Source: Poindextera sp041691315
GTDB lineage: Bacteria > Pseudomonadota > Alphaproteobacteria > Caulobacterales > Caulobacteraceae
DNA length: 64,000 nt
Direction: 5' to 3'
Assembly (NCBI GenBank): GCA_041691315.1
Contig: JBEPUW010000003.1
Span: 62,001-126,000, forward strand
Part shown: in pieces, positions 1 through 8,734 of the stretch
Numbering within the stretch: the stretch's first letter is position 1
Layout of the letters: each line of letters begins with the position of its first letter
Notes under the pieces: generated by a model
Seen by the model: only the letters and a program-made list of their open reading frames with translations
What the model was told of the DNA's origin: nothing
Databases searched by the model: none
Translations under genes and position numbers: made by a program

Positions 1-81
1 CCAGATCGCATAACGCTCCTGCGCCGTGCGCGCGGCGAGCTTGGAACGGGTCCAGCCGCCGATGAATCTCTCTTCTTCCAT
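1..81 (-). CDS. N-terminal fragment of an unidentified protein, cut by the window start
   Basis: An ATG on the minus strand at 81 opens a frame of 27 codons that runs off the window without a stop, beginning MEEERFIGGWTR. Codon use is GC-rich at third positions like the neighbours, and the gene would be divergent from ftsK with 156 bp between the starts. Too little is visible to assign a family. It could also be a chance open frame, since only 81 bases are seen. Confidence 0.4.
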   Translation of the reverse strand, partial: MEEERFIGGWTRSKLAARTAQERYAIW

Positions 82-163
82 GACGCCGGCAGGTTAGCGC
101 GCCAGGGGGCTGGCGATAAAGACGCAAATTTCGCCGCGCCGGCGATTGATTTCCGTCCGCGAG

Positions 164-178
164 GTAAACGCCTCTTAA
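164..178. promoter_or_regulatory. Near-perfect CtrA-type box upstream of ftsK
   Basis: The 15 bases read GTAA, seven bases, TTAA. This is one mismatch from the TTAA-N7-TTAA full site bound by the cell-cycle regulator CtrA in Caulobacterales. It lies 60 bp before the ftsK start, in the only intergenic space in front of that gene. CtrA control of this ftsK is an inference from position and sequence only. Confidence 0.4.
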
Positions 179-237
179 CCCTCCGCGGTCGATAGCTTGT
201 TCCGGTTGGGGTTTTTGAAAACAGGACCAAGTTTGCG

Positions 238-2553
238 ATGGCCAGAATGGCGCGCAGGTCGGCGGTAGCAATTGCGGCGAGGAGCGCGCACGCCGGCTGG
301 ACGAATCCGACCGTCGCCCGCCTGCGCGGCGGCGTGGTCGCGCTCATGGGTGTCTGCCTGATCGGCGCCTTCGCGACCTATCGCGTCACCGATCCCAGCC
401 TCGACGCCGCCTCTGGCCTGCGCGCGCACAATCTCCTCGGCGGACCGGGCGCCGATGCGGCCGATCTTGGCCTGCAGACGCTGGGTCTCACCGCCTGGCT
501 GATCGCCGGGCTGATGGTGGCCGCGGGACTCACTCGCATCATCGCCCGCGATCCCGGCAAGAGCCGCAGCCGCATCCGCTGGCGGGTGTTCTGCGGCCTG
601 GTCGGCGCCCTGACCCTGGCCGGCATGCTGTCCGCCCTTTTGCCACCCGCCAACTGGCCGCTGGCCGGCGGTCTGGGCGGTTTTGTCGGCGAGCTGGTGC
701 TGGGCCGCCTCGCCGGCATGATCGGCGCCTTGCACGTGCCGGCCTCGCAGGTTTTCGCCGCGACGCTACTCGGTCTGGCCGGGTTCACCGGCCTGGCCAT
801 CGCGGCCGGGGCGCACAAGCTCGACCGTGCCCGCCTGGCCGCCTGGCTGACCTGGCGGCCCGCTGCCGCTCCGGCCGCGGCCTTGGCCCGCCCCCGCCGC
901 ACGGCCGTTGCAAAGAAGGCGATGACCGAATCCGGGGCCGCCGAAACGCAGGCCGGCGCGCCGCCGGCGCTTGAGGTCAAGGCGCCCAAGCCGCCGCCAC
1001 GCGAATCCTCCCGTGAGGCGCGCGAAAACCAGGGCGCGTTCGAATTCGCCCAGCCCGGCGGCTTCCGCCTGCCGGAGCTGGCCATGCTGGCCAAGCCCAA
1101 GCCGCGCCAGACCGCCATCGACGAAGAGGCGTTGCGTCAGAACGCCCGGATGCTGGAAAGCGTGCTGGCCGAGTTCGGCGTGCGCGGCGAGGTCGATCAG
1201 ATCCGCCCAGGCCCCGTCGTCACCCTCTATGAGCTGTCGCCGGCGCCGGGCGTGAAGTCCGCCCGCGTGGTGGCGCTGTCCGACGACATCGCGCGCTCGA
1301 TGAGCGTCGCCGCCTGCCGCGTCTCGGTGGTGCCCGGCCGCAACGCCATCGGCATCGAGCTGCCCAATGCGCGGCGCGAGACGGTCTATCTGCGCGACCT
1401 GCTGGCCTCGGGCGAGTACGACAAGAAGAGCCAGACCCTGCCGCTGGCGCTGGGCGAAACCATCGGCGGCGAGCCCTATATCGCCGACCTGGCCAAGATG
1501 CCGCACCTGTTGATCGCCGGCACCACCGGTTCGGGCAAGTCGGTCGGGGTCAACGCCATGATCCTGTCGATCCTCTACCGCCTGCCGCCGGAACAATGCC
1601 GCTTCATCATGATCGACCCGAAGATGCTGGAGCTGTCGGTCTATGACGGCATCCCGCACCTGCTCGCGCCCGTGGTCACCGATCCCAAGAAGGCGGTGGT
1701 GGCGCTGAAATGGACGGTCCGCGAGATGGAGGACCGCTACCGCAAGATGTCGAAGATCGGCGTGCGCAACATAGCCGGCTACAACGAGCGCGCGCTGGAG
1801 GCCCTGGCCAAGGGCGAGCACTTCGTGCGCACCGTGCAGACCGGCTTCGACGAGCAGAACCGGCCGGTCTACGAGGATGAGAAGCTGCGCCCCGAGCCCC
1901 TGCCCTATCTGGTGGTGGTCATCGACGAGGTGGCCGACCTGATGCTGGTGGCCGGCAAGGATATCGAATGCGCGGTGCAGCGGCTGGCGCAGATGGCGCG
2001 GGCGGCCGGCATCCACCTGATCATGGCCACCCAGCGGCCGTCGGTGGACGTGATCACCGGCACCATCAAGGCCAACTTCCCGACCCGGATCAGCTTCCAG
2101 GTCACCTCCAAGATCGACAGCCGCACCATCATGGGCGAACAGGGCGCCGAACAGCTGCTGGGTCAGGGCGACATGCTGTACATGGCCGGCGGTGGCCGCG
2201 TGACCCGCCTGCACGGCCCCTTCGTCTCTGACGGCGAGGTCGAGGCCGTGGCCCGCTACCTGCGCAACCAGGGCGAGCCGCAGTACATGGAAGAGGTCAC
2301 CGCCGTGCTCGAGAGCGAGGACCTGGACGGCGGCGGCTTCGACGAGGGCGGCTCGGGCGACGACCTCTACGACCGCGCCGTCGCCGTGGTTACCCGCGAC
2401 CGCAAGGCCTCGACCAGCTACATCCAGCGCCGCCTGCAGATCGGCTACAACCGCGCCGCCTCGCTGATGGAGAAGATGGAGGACGAGGGCGTGGTCGGCC
2501 CCGCCAACCACGCCGGCAAGCGCGACATCCTTGCCGGTCCGCCGCCCTCCTGA
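238..2553 (+). CDS. ftsK: DNA translocase FtsK
   Basis: Septum-anchored motor that pumps chromosome ends apart at division and activates XerCD recombination near dif. The 771-residue protein has about four hydrophobic segments in the first 200 residues, a short Pro/Ala/Lys-rich linker (about 210-270), then the FtsK/SpoIIIE motor. The Walker A motif GTTGSGKS is at residues 428-435 and the Walker B motif VVVIDE at 559-564. A winged-helix gamma domain follows from about 708 to the end and is expected to read KOPS sequences. The linker is short compared with E. coli FtsK, as is usual in alphaproteobacteria. The ATG at 238 gives the complete membrane domain. lolA follows after 82 bp. Identification is secure. 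Confidence 0.97.
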   Translation: MARMARRSAVAIAARSAHAGWTNPTVARLRGGVVALMGVCLIGAFATYRVTDPSLDAASGLRAHNLLGGPGADAADLGLQTLGLTAWLIAGLMVAAGLTRIIARDPGKSRSRIRWRVFCGLVGALTLAGMLSALLPPANWPLAGGLGGFVGELVLGRLAGMIGALHVPASQVFAATLLGLAGFTGLAIAAGAHKLDRARLAAWLTWRPAAAPAAALARPRRTAVAKKAMTESGAAETQAGAPPALEVKAPKPPPRESSREARENQGAFEFAQPGGFRLPELAMLAKPKPRQTAIDEEALRQNARMLESVLAEFGVRGEVDQIRPGPVVTLYELSPAPGVKSARVVALSDDIARSMSVAACRVSVVPGRNAIGIELPNARRETVYLRDLLASGEYDKKSQTLPLALGETIGGEPYIADLAKMPHLLIAGTTGSGKSVGVNAMILSILYRLPPEQCRFIMIDPKMLELSVYDGIPHLLAPVVTDPKKAVVALKWTVREMEDRYRKMSKIGVRNIAGYNERALEALAKGEHFVRTVQTGFDEQNRPVYEDEKLRPEPLPYLVVVIDEVADLMLVAGKDIECAVQRLAQMARAAGIHLIMATQRPSVDVITGTIKANFPTRISFQVTSKIDSRTIMGEQGAEQLLGQGDMLYMAGGGRVTRLHGPFVSDGEVEAVARYLRNQGEPQYMEEVTAVLESEDLDGGGFDEGGSGDDLYDRAVAVVTRDRKASTSYIQRRLQIGYNRAASLMEKMEDEGVVGPANHAGKRDILAGPPPS

Positions 2554-2635
2554 GGCTTGCGCCGGGAACCGATGGCGCCGCACAAGGGTTCGCCATAGGC
2601 GCAAGGCCGAAGGGCCCGCGAAGAGGACAACCGCC

Positions 2636-3310
2636 TTGATCTCACACGCAAAACGTCGCGGCCTCTTGACCGCCCTGGTGCTGGCCGCAGCGGCCCTATC
2701 GCCGCTCGCGGCGCACCCGGGCCCGGCGCCCGCCGCCAGCGGCCTCTCCGCCGACGATCAGGCCCTGGTCGCCCAGGCGGCCGGCTATCTCGACGGCTTC
2801 AACGAACTGAAGGGCCGTTTCGTACAGACCGATGCGCGCGGGGCCGTGACCAGCGGCACGCTCTATCTGAAGCGCCCCGGCTACGCCCGCTTCGCCTACG
2901 ACCCGCCCTCGAGCCTGCTGGTGGTCGCCGATGGCCGCAACGTTTCCATCACCGACCCCAGGCTGAAGACCAACGACCGCTACCCGTTGAGCTTCACGCC
3001 GCTTTCGCTGGTCCTGTCCAAACACATCCGCCTGGACAAGGGCGTGCTGGTGACGCGGGTGACCCATCTGGGCGACGGCTTCGCCATCACCGCCCAGGAC
3101 GCCGCCCACCGGGGCCAGGGCCAGGTTATCCTCACCTTCCGCAGCCATCCGCTGCGCCTGGCCGCCTGGGACATGACCGATGCGGGGGGTCAGACGACGC
3201 GGATCCGGCTGACTTCGCTCGCGGCTACATCGGGGCTCGATCCGTCGCTGTTCACGCCGCCAAGCTACTACGACCGGCGCCCGGCCGGCACGACGCCTGC
3301 CCCGAATTGA
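2636..3310 (+). CDS. lolA: Outer-membrane lipoprotein carrier LolA
   Basis: Periplasmic chaperone that takes lipoproteins from LolCDE to the outer membrane. I place the start at the TTG at 2636: it follows an AGAGGAC ribosome-binding stretch and leads straight into a Sec signal peptide (LLTALVLAAAALSPLAAH). The open frame reaches back to 2531, but that would overlap ftsK and bury the signal peptide. The mature part shows the LolA pattern: FNELKGRFVQT near its start, GTLYLKRPGYARFAYDPP for the beta sheet, then FRSHPLRLAAWDMTDAGG. Length is 224 residues, normal for the family. It probably shares a transcript with ftsK. Confidence 0.92.
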   Translation: MISHAKRRGLLTALVLAAAALSPLAAHPGPAPAASGLSADDQALVAQAAGYLDGFNELKGRFVQTDARGAVTSGTLYLKRPGYARFAYDPPSSLLVVADGRNVSITDPRLKTNDRYPLSFTPLSLVLSKHIRLDKGVLVTRVTHLGDGFAITAQDAAHRGQGQVILTFRSHPLRLAAWDMTDAGGQTTRIRLTSLAATSGLDPSLFTPPSYYDRRPAGTTPAPN

Positions 3311-3334
3311 GACATTTTCGTCACAATCAAGCCT

Positions 3335-3350
3335 AGAGCGTCATCGCTCT
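3335..3350 (+). terminator. Weak hairpin after lolA
   Basis: AGAGCG, a TCAT loop and CGCTCT form a 6-bp stem with a 4-base loop, 24 bp after the lolA stop, followed by TGACTTTTA. The stem is short and the T run is imperfect, so it may only attenuate or mark a processed 3' end. Confidence 0.4.
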
Positions 3351-3467
3351 TGACTTTTACTCGGCGAGTGGCAATTTTGGCACGCATGAGGGCGACGGCC
3401 TGACTTCCGCCGCCTTGGTTTCCGCCGGACCCAATCCCCTCCCGGTGGCGACATGAGAGACGACTTT
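3351..3467 (+). ncRNA. Candidate structured RNA between lolA and xthA
   Basis: No protein frame fits this gap, but it has paired segments. GGCGACGG (3393-3400) can pair with CCGCCGCC across an 8-base loop with one mismatch. CCGCCGG can pair with CCGGTGG around a C-rich loop holding CCCCTCCC, which could be an anti-Shine-Dalgarno loop. A strong terminator follows at 3468-3497, and a TTGACT hexamer at 3350-3355 could be a -35 element. It could be a small RNA, a processed lolA 3' UTR, or only an xthA leader. I do not recognise the family. Confidence 0.35.
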
Positions 3468-3497
3468 AACGCCCAGGCTGGTCCTGGGCGTTTTCTT
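3468..3497 (+). terminator. Strong rho-independent terminator
   Basis: A perfect 10-bp stem, AACGCCCAGG with CCTGGGCGTT, closes a 5-base loop and is followed at once by TTCTTT. It lies 30 bp before the xthA start on the same strand. It therefore ends whatever is transcribed from the lolA side, a small RNA or the ftsK-lolA message. This is the clearest intrinsic terminator in the window. Confidence 0.8.
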
Positions 3498-3526
3498 TGC
3501 GCCAAAAGCCCTCTAGCAGGAACGCC

Positions 3527-4333
<807 letters not shown>

Positions 4334-4347
4334 CGGCGGTCTGGCCG

Positions 4348-5595
4348 ATGCCCCAGCCAGGCCAGCGCGATGTCGTGGTGATAGGCTGCGGGGCGATTGG
4401 TCTGTCCCTGGCCGCGGCCCTGGCCAGCCAGGGCGCCCACGTCCTCGGCGTCGACCGCGATGCGGCCAAGGCGGTCGCGCTTGGCGCGGGACACACCGAA
4501 CTCATCGACGCGGGTCTGGCCGGCGCCCTGCGCGAAGGCCTGGCGAGCGGCCGGCTGGCCTTCGCGCATGCGCTCGCGGCGGCGGACCACGCCCGCGCCT
4601 ATGTGATCGCCACGCCAACGCCGTCCTTGGGCGATGACGGGTTCGACAGCGGCCTGCTGGAGCAGGTCCTGGCCGATGTCGCCACGGTCGCACGACCGGG
4701 CGACCTGGTCTGCGTCCGCTCGACCGTGCCGATCGGCGCCACGCGCAGACTGGCGACGGCCTTTGCGGCGTCTGGCCTCGCCTTCGCCGCCTGCCCGGAC
4801 CGGTCGGTGGCCGGAAACGCCTATGCCGAGCAGTTCAGTGTCCCGCACATCATAGGCGGCCTTGACGATGCGGCCGGCGCGCGGGCCGAAGCGCTATTCG
4901 CCGCCTTGGGCGCGGTCGTACGCACACCCGACCCCGAGACCGCCGAGGCGATCAAGCTGTTCGCCAATGTGCAGCGGGACGTGAGCTTCGCGCTCGCCAA
5001 CCAGTTCGCCTTGATCTGTGAGGCCACCGGGGTCGATTTCGCCGCGGTGCGCGAGGCGGGAGCAGCCGGTTTCCCGCGGTTTTCGCTGGCGCGGCCAGGA
5101 CCGGTTGGCGGACCCTGCCTGACCAAGGACCTTGCCCTGCTGTTCGCCTCGGACGGCGTCGGGTCCGTCGACACCACGCTTTTGCGTGCGGCCCGGGCGC
5201 TGAACGAGGATCTGGTGGAGCACCTCGCCCGTGCGATCGAGGCCGAGCTCGCCGGGCGGCCGACAGCGGCCGTCGCCATCCTCGGGCTGGCCTTCAAGGG
5301 CGCGCCACCGACAACCGATCGCCGCGGCGCCTTCGCCGGCGCGCTGACCGAGCGCCTGCGTCAGCGCCGGCCGTTGATCGATCTCAGGCACTGGGATCCG
5401 GTCGGCGATCCGCGCGCCGCGCGCCGCGCCGCCGTGGATGGTGCGGCTGTGGTGGTGCTGGCCAACGACCATCCGGATCTCGCGCCCGGCCTGGACGCCG
5501 AACTTGCCCCGGGGGCCGTCGTGTTCGACGTCACCGGCCTTGTGGAGCCTCACGCGGCGTTCGACGTGCGACGCCTCGGCGACGGCGCGCGATAG
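4348..5595 (+). CDS. UDP-glucose/GDP-mannose-type nucleotide-sugar dehydrogenase
   Basis: NAD-dependent four-electron oxidation of a nucleotide sugar to its uronic acid, a precursor step for surface polysaccharide. The Rossmann motif VIGCGAIG lies near residue 12, and the catalytic cysteine is in GGPCLTKD about residue 255. The C-terminal UDP-binding domain contains GLAFKGAPPTTDRR. At 415 residues it matches the WecC/WbpA/TviB branch, which acts on UDP-HexNAc; the exact substrate cannot be read. The usual CPER box is changed to CPDR. The start at 4348 is preferred because the frame upstream runs through xthA. No glycosyltransferase genes are nearby. Confidence 0.82.
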   Translation: MPQPGQRDVVVIGCGAIGLSLAAALASQGAHVLGVDRDAAKAVALGAGHTELIDAGLAGALREGLASGRLAFAHALAAADHARAYVIATPTPSLGDDGFDSGLLEQVLADVATVARPGDLVCVRSTVPIGATRRLATAFAASGLAFAACPDRSVAGNAYAEQFSVPHIIGGLDDAAGARAEALFAALGAVVRTPDPETAEAIKLFANVQRDVSFALANQFALICEATGVDFAAVREAGAAGFPRFSLARPGPVGGPCLTKDLALLFASDGVGSVDTTLLRAARALNEDLVEHLARAIEAELAGRPTAAVAILGLAFKGAPPTTDRRGAFAGALTERLRQRRPLIDLRHWDPVGDPRAARRAAVDGAAVVVLANDHPDLAPGLDAELAPGAVVFDVTGLVEPHAAFDVRRLGDGAR

Positions 5596-5598
5596 GCC

Positions 5599-6414
5599 CT
5601 AACGGGCTGTCTCGGCCACGAACCGCTCGAGCAGCGGATTGAACCGGTCGGGCGCCTCCCAGAATGGCGCGTGTCCGACGCCGTCCAGGCTGAACACCTG
5701 GCCGTCCCACAGGTTGGCGTAGTCGACGGTGGCGAAATAGTCGCCGTTGATGAAGGCGTCCTCGGCCCCGTTGACGATGGCCAGTGGGACCTTGGCGGTC
5801 TCGACCAGGCGCCGCTGGTCGGCGCCGCCGGCCAGGGCGTCGGCAAAGAAGGTCGAGCGCGCGATGGCGTGCGTCCTTTGCGCCGCCCGCAGCATGAAGG
5901 GCTCGAACGGCGCAGTCGCCCCGCCCGTGGTCCGGGCATAGGCCTCGGCGTCGCCCTCGGCCCAGTCGGCCGAGCCGGCCAACGCCATGTGCTCGCTCGG
6001 CTTGAAGCCGGCCCCGAAGCCTTCCATGTCGCCTCGCACCGGCGGCGTGCCGCTGATCATCACGCCGGTCAGGCCGGGCAGGCGCGAGATCATGTTCAGC
6101 GCCACATGGCCGCCGAGCGACCAGCCGAACACCGTGGCGCGCGGGGCGCCCAGCCGCGCCAGCACCTCGACGGCGGCGTCGGCGTAGCCGTCCAGCGTAT
6201 AGGCCGCGGCCGGATCGCGGGCGTCGCTCGATGCGCCATGCCCCGGCAGGTCCGTGGCGATCAAGCGCAGCCGCGCGCCCAGAGGGCTCTCCAACTGATG
6301 CCGAAAGACCTCCTTGCAGGACGAATTGCCATGGATCATCAGCACCGCCGGTCCGGCGCCGGCTGACTCGGTGACGGCGATGTCGGCGAACGAGGTCGGA
6401 ATGACGCTGGTCAT
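5599..6414 (-). CDS. Alpha/beta-fold hydrolase
   Basis: A 271-residue hydrolase with the full triad pattern: oxyanion-hole HGNSS near residue 28, nucleophile elbow GWSLGG near 102, acid in GAEDAF and catalytic His in GHAPFWEAP close to the C-terminus. No signal peptide is seen, so it is probably cytoplasmic. The start is the ATG at 6414 beginning MTSVIPTSFADIA; the frame upstream to 6552 has no domain content and overlaps the small gene at 6467-6643. It converges with the dehydrogenase gene with 3 bp between the stops. Substrate unknown; family members include esterases, haloperoxidase-like and meta-cleavage hydrolases. Confidence 0.78.
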   Translation of the reverse strand: MTSVIPTSFADIAVTESAGAGPAVLMIHGNSSCKEVFRHQLESPLGARLRLIATDLPGHGASSDARDPAAAYTLDGYADAAVEVLARLGAPRATVFGWSLGGHVALNMISRLPGLTGVMISGTPPVRGDMEGFGAGFKPSEHMALAGSADWAEGDAEAYARTTGGATAPFEPFMLRAAQRTHAIARSTFFADALAGGADQRRLVETAKVPLAIVNGAEDAFINGDYFATVDYANLWDGQVFSLDGVGHAPFWEAPDRFNPLLERFVAETAR

Positions 6415-6466
6415 TATGGGATGATCTTCCCGCGGGTAGGACGCCAGCCTGGTGCGCCGATGTCGC

Positions 6467-6643
6467 CTATCGAGGCTCCACGTCCCAGGCCTCGCCGGTC
6501 GGAGAGGCCAAGTCAACGCCATCCGCCACACGCACGGTGCCCCCGAGCGCAAGTCGGAGTGCGCTAAGCACCTTCCCGCGCTCGCTACGACTAACCAGCG
6601 TGGGGCTGGTGGGAGGACGCTTAGGCGGTTTGTCTTTGTTCAA
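6467..6643 (-). CDS. Small protein of 58 residues, unknown function
   Basis: A TTG at 6643 opens a 58-codon frame ending in TAG at 6467. An AGGGGG ribosome-binding stretch lies 7 bases before it, and the start is 21 bp after the response-regulator stop on the same strand, so the two are probably co-transcribed. The protein is a basic, proline-rich N-terminus (NKDKPPKRPP), a middle part SRSERGKVLSALRLALGG and an acidic end GEAWDVEPR. No membrane segment or signal peptide is seen. Third-position GC and amino-acid content look coding. I do not recognise a family; it could be an accessory factor of the regulator. Confidence 0.55.
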   Translation of the reverse strand: MNKDKPPKRPPTSPTLVSRSERGKVLSALRLALGGTVRVADGVDLASPTGEAWDVEPR

Positions 6644-6664
6644 GGTTGCCCCCTGGCTCTTTGA

Positions 6665-7345
6665 CTAAGGCGCCAGGCGATAGCCGCCGGTTTCGGTCAG
6701 CAGCAGCTTGGCGCTCTGGGCGTCGGGTTCGATCTTCTGGCGCAGGCGATAGACGTGGGTCTCGAGCGTGTGGGTGGTGACACCGGCGTTGTAGCCCCAG
6801 ACCTCGGTCAGCAGTTCCTCGCGCGACACCGGCTTTTCGCCGGCCCGGTAAAGGTATTTCAGGATGCTGGTTTCCTTCTCGGTGAGGCGGATCTTGCGGG
6901 CCTTTTCGTCAATCAGCAGCTTGGCGGCCGGGCGAAATTCGTAGGGGCCGATGCGGAAGACCGCATCTTCCGACTGCTCGTGGCTGCGCAACTGGGCGCG
7001 CACGTGGGCAAGCAGCACGCCGACGCGGAAGGGCTTGGTGACATAGGCGTTGGCGCCGGCGTCCAGCCCTTCGATGGTGTCGGCGTCGCTGGCCGCGGCG
7101 GTCAGCATGATCACCGGCGTATTGACCCCCGCGGCCTTCAACCGTCGGCAGACCTCACGCCCGTCCAGGTCCGGCAGGTCGACGTCGAGCACGATCAGGT
7201 CCGGCTTGACGGTCTGGGCGGCTGCCAGGCCCGCCTCGCCGGTGCCGGCCTCGGTGGTGTCGAACTCCTCGCGAAGTTGCTCGGCGAGGTCGCCGCGCAG
7301 CTCGGGGTCGTCATCGACGATCAGAATGGATTTACGCTGCGCCAT
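6665..7345 (-). CDS. OmpR/PhoB-family response regulator, orphan
   Basis: A two-domain transcription regulator of 226 residues. The receiver has acidic residues DDD (about 11-13), phospho-acceptor Asp in LIVLDVDLPD (about 54) and the Lys in TKPFRVG (about 104). The C-terminal winged helix runs from about 130, with LTEKETSILKYLY and the recognition region THTLETHVYRLRQKIE. No histidine-kinase gene is adjacent, so its partner must be encoded elsewhere. The only linked gene is the 58-codon gene downstream. Function is not predictable from sequence alone. Confidence 0.88.
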   Translation of the reverse strand: MAQRKSILIVDDDPELRGDLAEQLREEFDTTEAGTGEAGLAAAQTVKPDLIVLDVDLPDLDGREVCRRLKAAGVNTPVIMLTAAASDADTIEGLDAGANAYVTKPFRVGVLLAHVRAQLRSHEQSEDAVFRIGPYEFRPAAKLLIDEKARKIRLTEKETSILKYLYRAGEKPVSREELLTEVWGYNAGVTTHTLETHVYRLRQKIEPDAQSAKLLLTETGGYRLAP

Positions 7346-7390
7346 ACGCCGAACATGGCCCCGCGCCCCCTAAGCGTAAAGCACCGCTCG

Positions 7391-8062
7391 TCATGAAAGC
7401 GGCGGCCGTGCGCCAAACAGGGCCTGGCCGACGCGCACCGAGGTCGCGCCAAAGCGGATGGCGGTCTCGAAGTCGGCGCTCATGCCCATGGAAAGCTTCG
7501 CCAGGCCGTTGCGCGCCGCGATCTCGGCCAGCAGCGCGAAATGCATGGCCGGCTCCTCGTCGGCCGGCGGCACGCACATCAGTCCCTCGATAACGAGACC
7601 GAACTCGCCCCGGCAGGCGGCGACGAAGGCGTCGACCTCGGACGGCGCCACCCCGGCCTTCTGCGGCTCCTCGCCGGTATTGACCTCGACATAGAGCCTG
7701 GGGGCCGCGCCGCGCTTCTGGATCTCGTCGGCCAGGCTGCGGGCCAGTTTCGGCCGGTCCAGGGTCTCGATGACATCGAACAGCGCCAGCGCGTAGCGAA
7801 CCTTGTTGGTCTGCAACGGCCCGATCAGGCGCAGCTCCAGACCTTCGCGCCGACCGGTCCAGCGCCCTTGCGCCTCCTGCACCCGGTTTTCCCCGAAACG
7901 GCTTTGGCCGGCGGCCAGGATCGGCTCTATGCTTTCCCAGGCTTGCGTCTTGGTCACCGCGACCAGGGCGATGTCGGCCGGATCGCGGCCCGCGGCGCGG
8001 GCGGCCACGGCCATGCGGTCCAGCACGGCGGGCAGGGCGGGCGGCGAAGCGAGGACGGTCAT
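7391..8062 (-). CDS. yggS: YggS-family pyridoxal-phosphate homeostasis protein
   Basis: A single-domain PLP-binding alanine-racemase-like barrel (223 residues) that buffers PLP and affects amino-acid balance, without known racemase activity. Typical pieces are the cofactor lysine in LVAVTKTQ near residue 36, RFGENRVQEA, LIGPLQTNKVRYAL, YVEVNTGEEPQKAG, and the phosphate-loop region LSMGMSADFETAIRFGATSVRVG. It lies 45 bp upstream of the response-regulator gene on the same strand and starts back to back with the ThiE-like gene. In many bacteria yggS sits near division genes; that is not evident here. Confidence 0.9.
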   Translation of the reverse strand: MTVLASPPALPAVLDRMAVAARAAGRDPADIALVAVTKTQAWESIEPILAAGQSRFGENRVQEAQGRWTGRREGLELRLIGPLQTNKVRYALALFDVIETLDRPKLARSLADEIQKRGAAPRLYVEVNTGEEPQKAGVAPSEVDAFVAACRGEFGLVIEGLMCVPPADEEPAMHFALLAEIAARNGLAKLSMGMSADFETAIRFGATSVRVGQALFGARPPLS

Positions 8063-8706
8063 TGGGGCAAGCGGCCGTTGCGGTTCTGGCGAGGACGGCC
8101 GCGAAGCTAGGCCGCGCCGCGGCCGTGCGAAACCCCTCGCGGCGCGGCATTCCCAGCCTGTTCTTGCTCACGGATCCGGAGCGCACCCCCGACCCGGCCA
8201 GGGTGATGGTCCGCCTGCCGGCCGGTAGCGCGGTGATCTATCGCGCCTTCGGATCGAAAGACGCCGAAGCGCAGGGCCGCCGACTGCGCCAGTTGGCGAG
8301 GGCGCGGCGGCTGGTCTTCCTGGTCGGGGCCGACGCGGCGCTGGCCCAGCGCCTGGGCGCCAATGGCGTGCATCTGCCCGAGCGGCTGATGCGGCTGGCG
8401 CCCCGCCTGCGCCAGGCCCACCCCGCCTGGCTGATCACCACCGCTGCGCACACACCGCGCGCCGTCATGGCGGCGGCGCGCCTGGGGCTGGATGCGGCGC
8501 TGGTCTCGGCGGTGTTCGGCTCGGCGAGCCCGTCGGCGGCCAGGCCGCTCGGGCCTTTGCGATTTGCAGCCATGCTACGCCAGGCTCGCCTGCCGGTCAT
8601 CGCCTTGGGCGGGATCGACGCCGGCACGGCCCAACGGCTCGCCCGGTCTCGCGCCGCCGGCCTGGCCGCGATCGGCGGCCTCATTCATGGATCTGATCGA
8701 GGTTAG
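8062..8706 (+). CDS. ThiE/TenI-like TIM-barrel protein
   Basis: A thiamine-phosphate-synthase superfamily protein. The ThiE/TenI core is visible in LGANGVHLPE, ITTAAHTPRAVMAAARLGLD, ALVSAVFGSASPSAARPLGP and VIALGGID near the end. The N-terminal substrate loop, usually QLREK in ThiE, reads VIYRAFGSK, and the family GVHLGQ reads GVHLPE as in TenI proteins, so true thiamine phosphate synthase activity is doubtful. The start is uncertain: the frame is open from a TTG at 8062, but a GTG at 8125 would give 193 residues and leave room for a divergent promoter with yggS. No other thiamine gene is nearby. Confidence 0.72.
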   Translation: MGQAAVAVLARTAAKLGRAAAVRNPSRRGIPSLFLLTDPERTPDPARVMVRLPAGSAVIYRAFGSKDAEAQGRRLRQLARARRLVFLVGADAALAQRLGANGVHLPERLMRLAPRLRQAHPAWLITTAAHTPRAVMAAARLGLDAALVSAVFGSASPSAARPLGPLRFAAMLRQARLPVIALGGIDAGTAQRLARSRAAGLAAIGGLIHGSDRG

Positions 8707-8734
8707 GGGCGCGACTTAAGACCGCAGCCTGGCT

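Noticed and set aside
766..2604. A 612-codon open frame antisense to ftsK
   Set aside because: Same composition artefact; no recognisable motif.
3378..3383. TGGCAC resembling a sigma-54 -24 element before xthA
   Set aside because: The matching -12 TTGC element is missing at the required spacing.
6452..6664. A 70-codon plus-strand frame in the same gap as the 58-codon minus-strand gene
   Set aside because: It lacks a ribosome-binding site, has no family-like pattern and is antisense to the better supported small gene.
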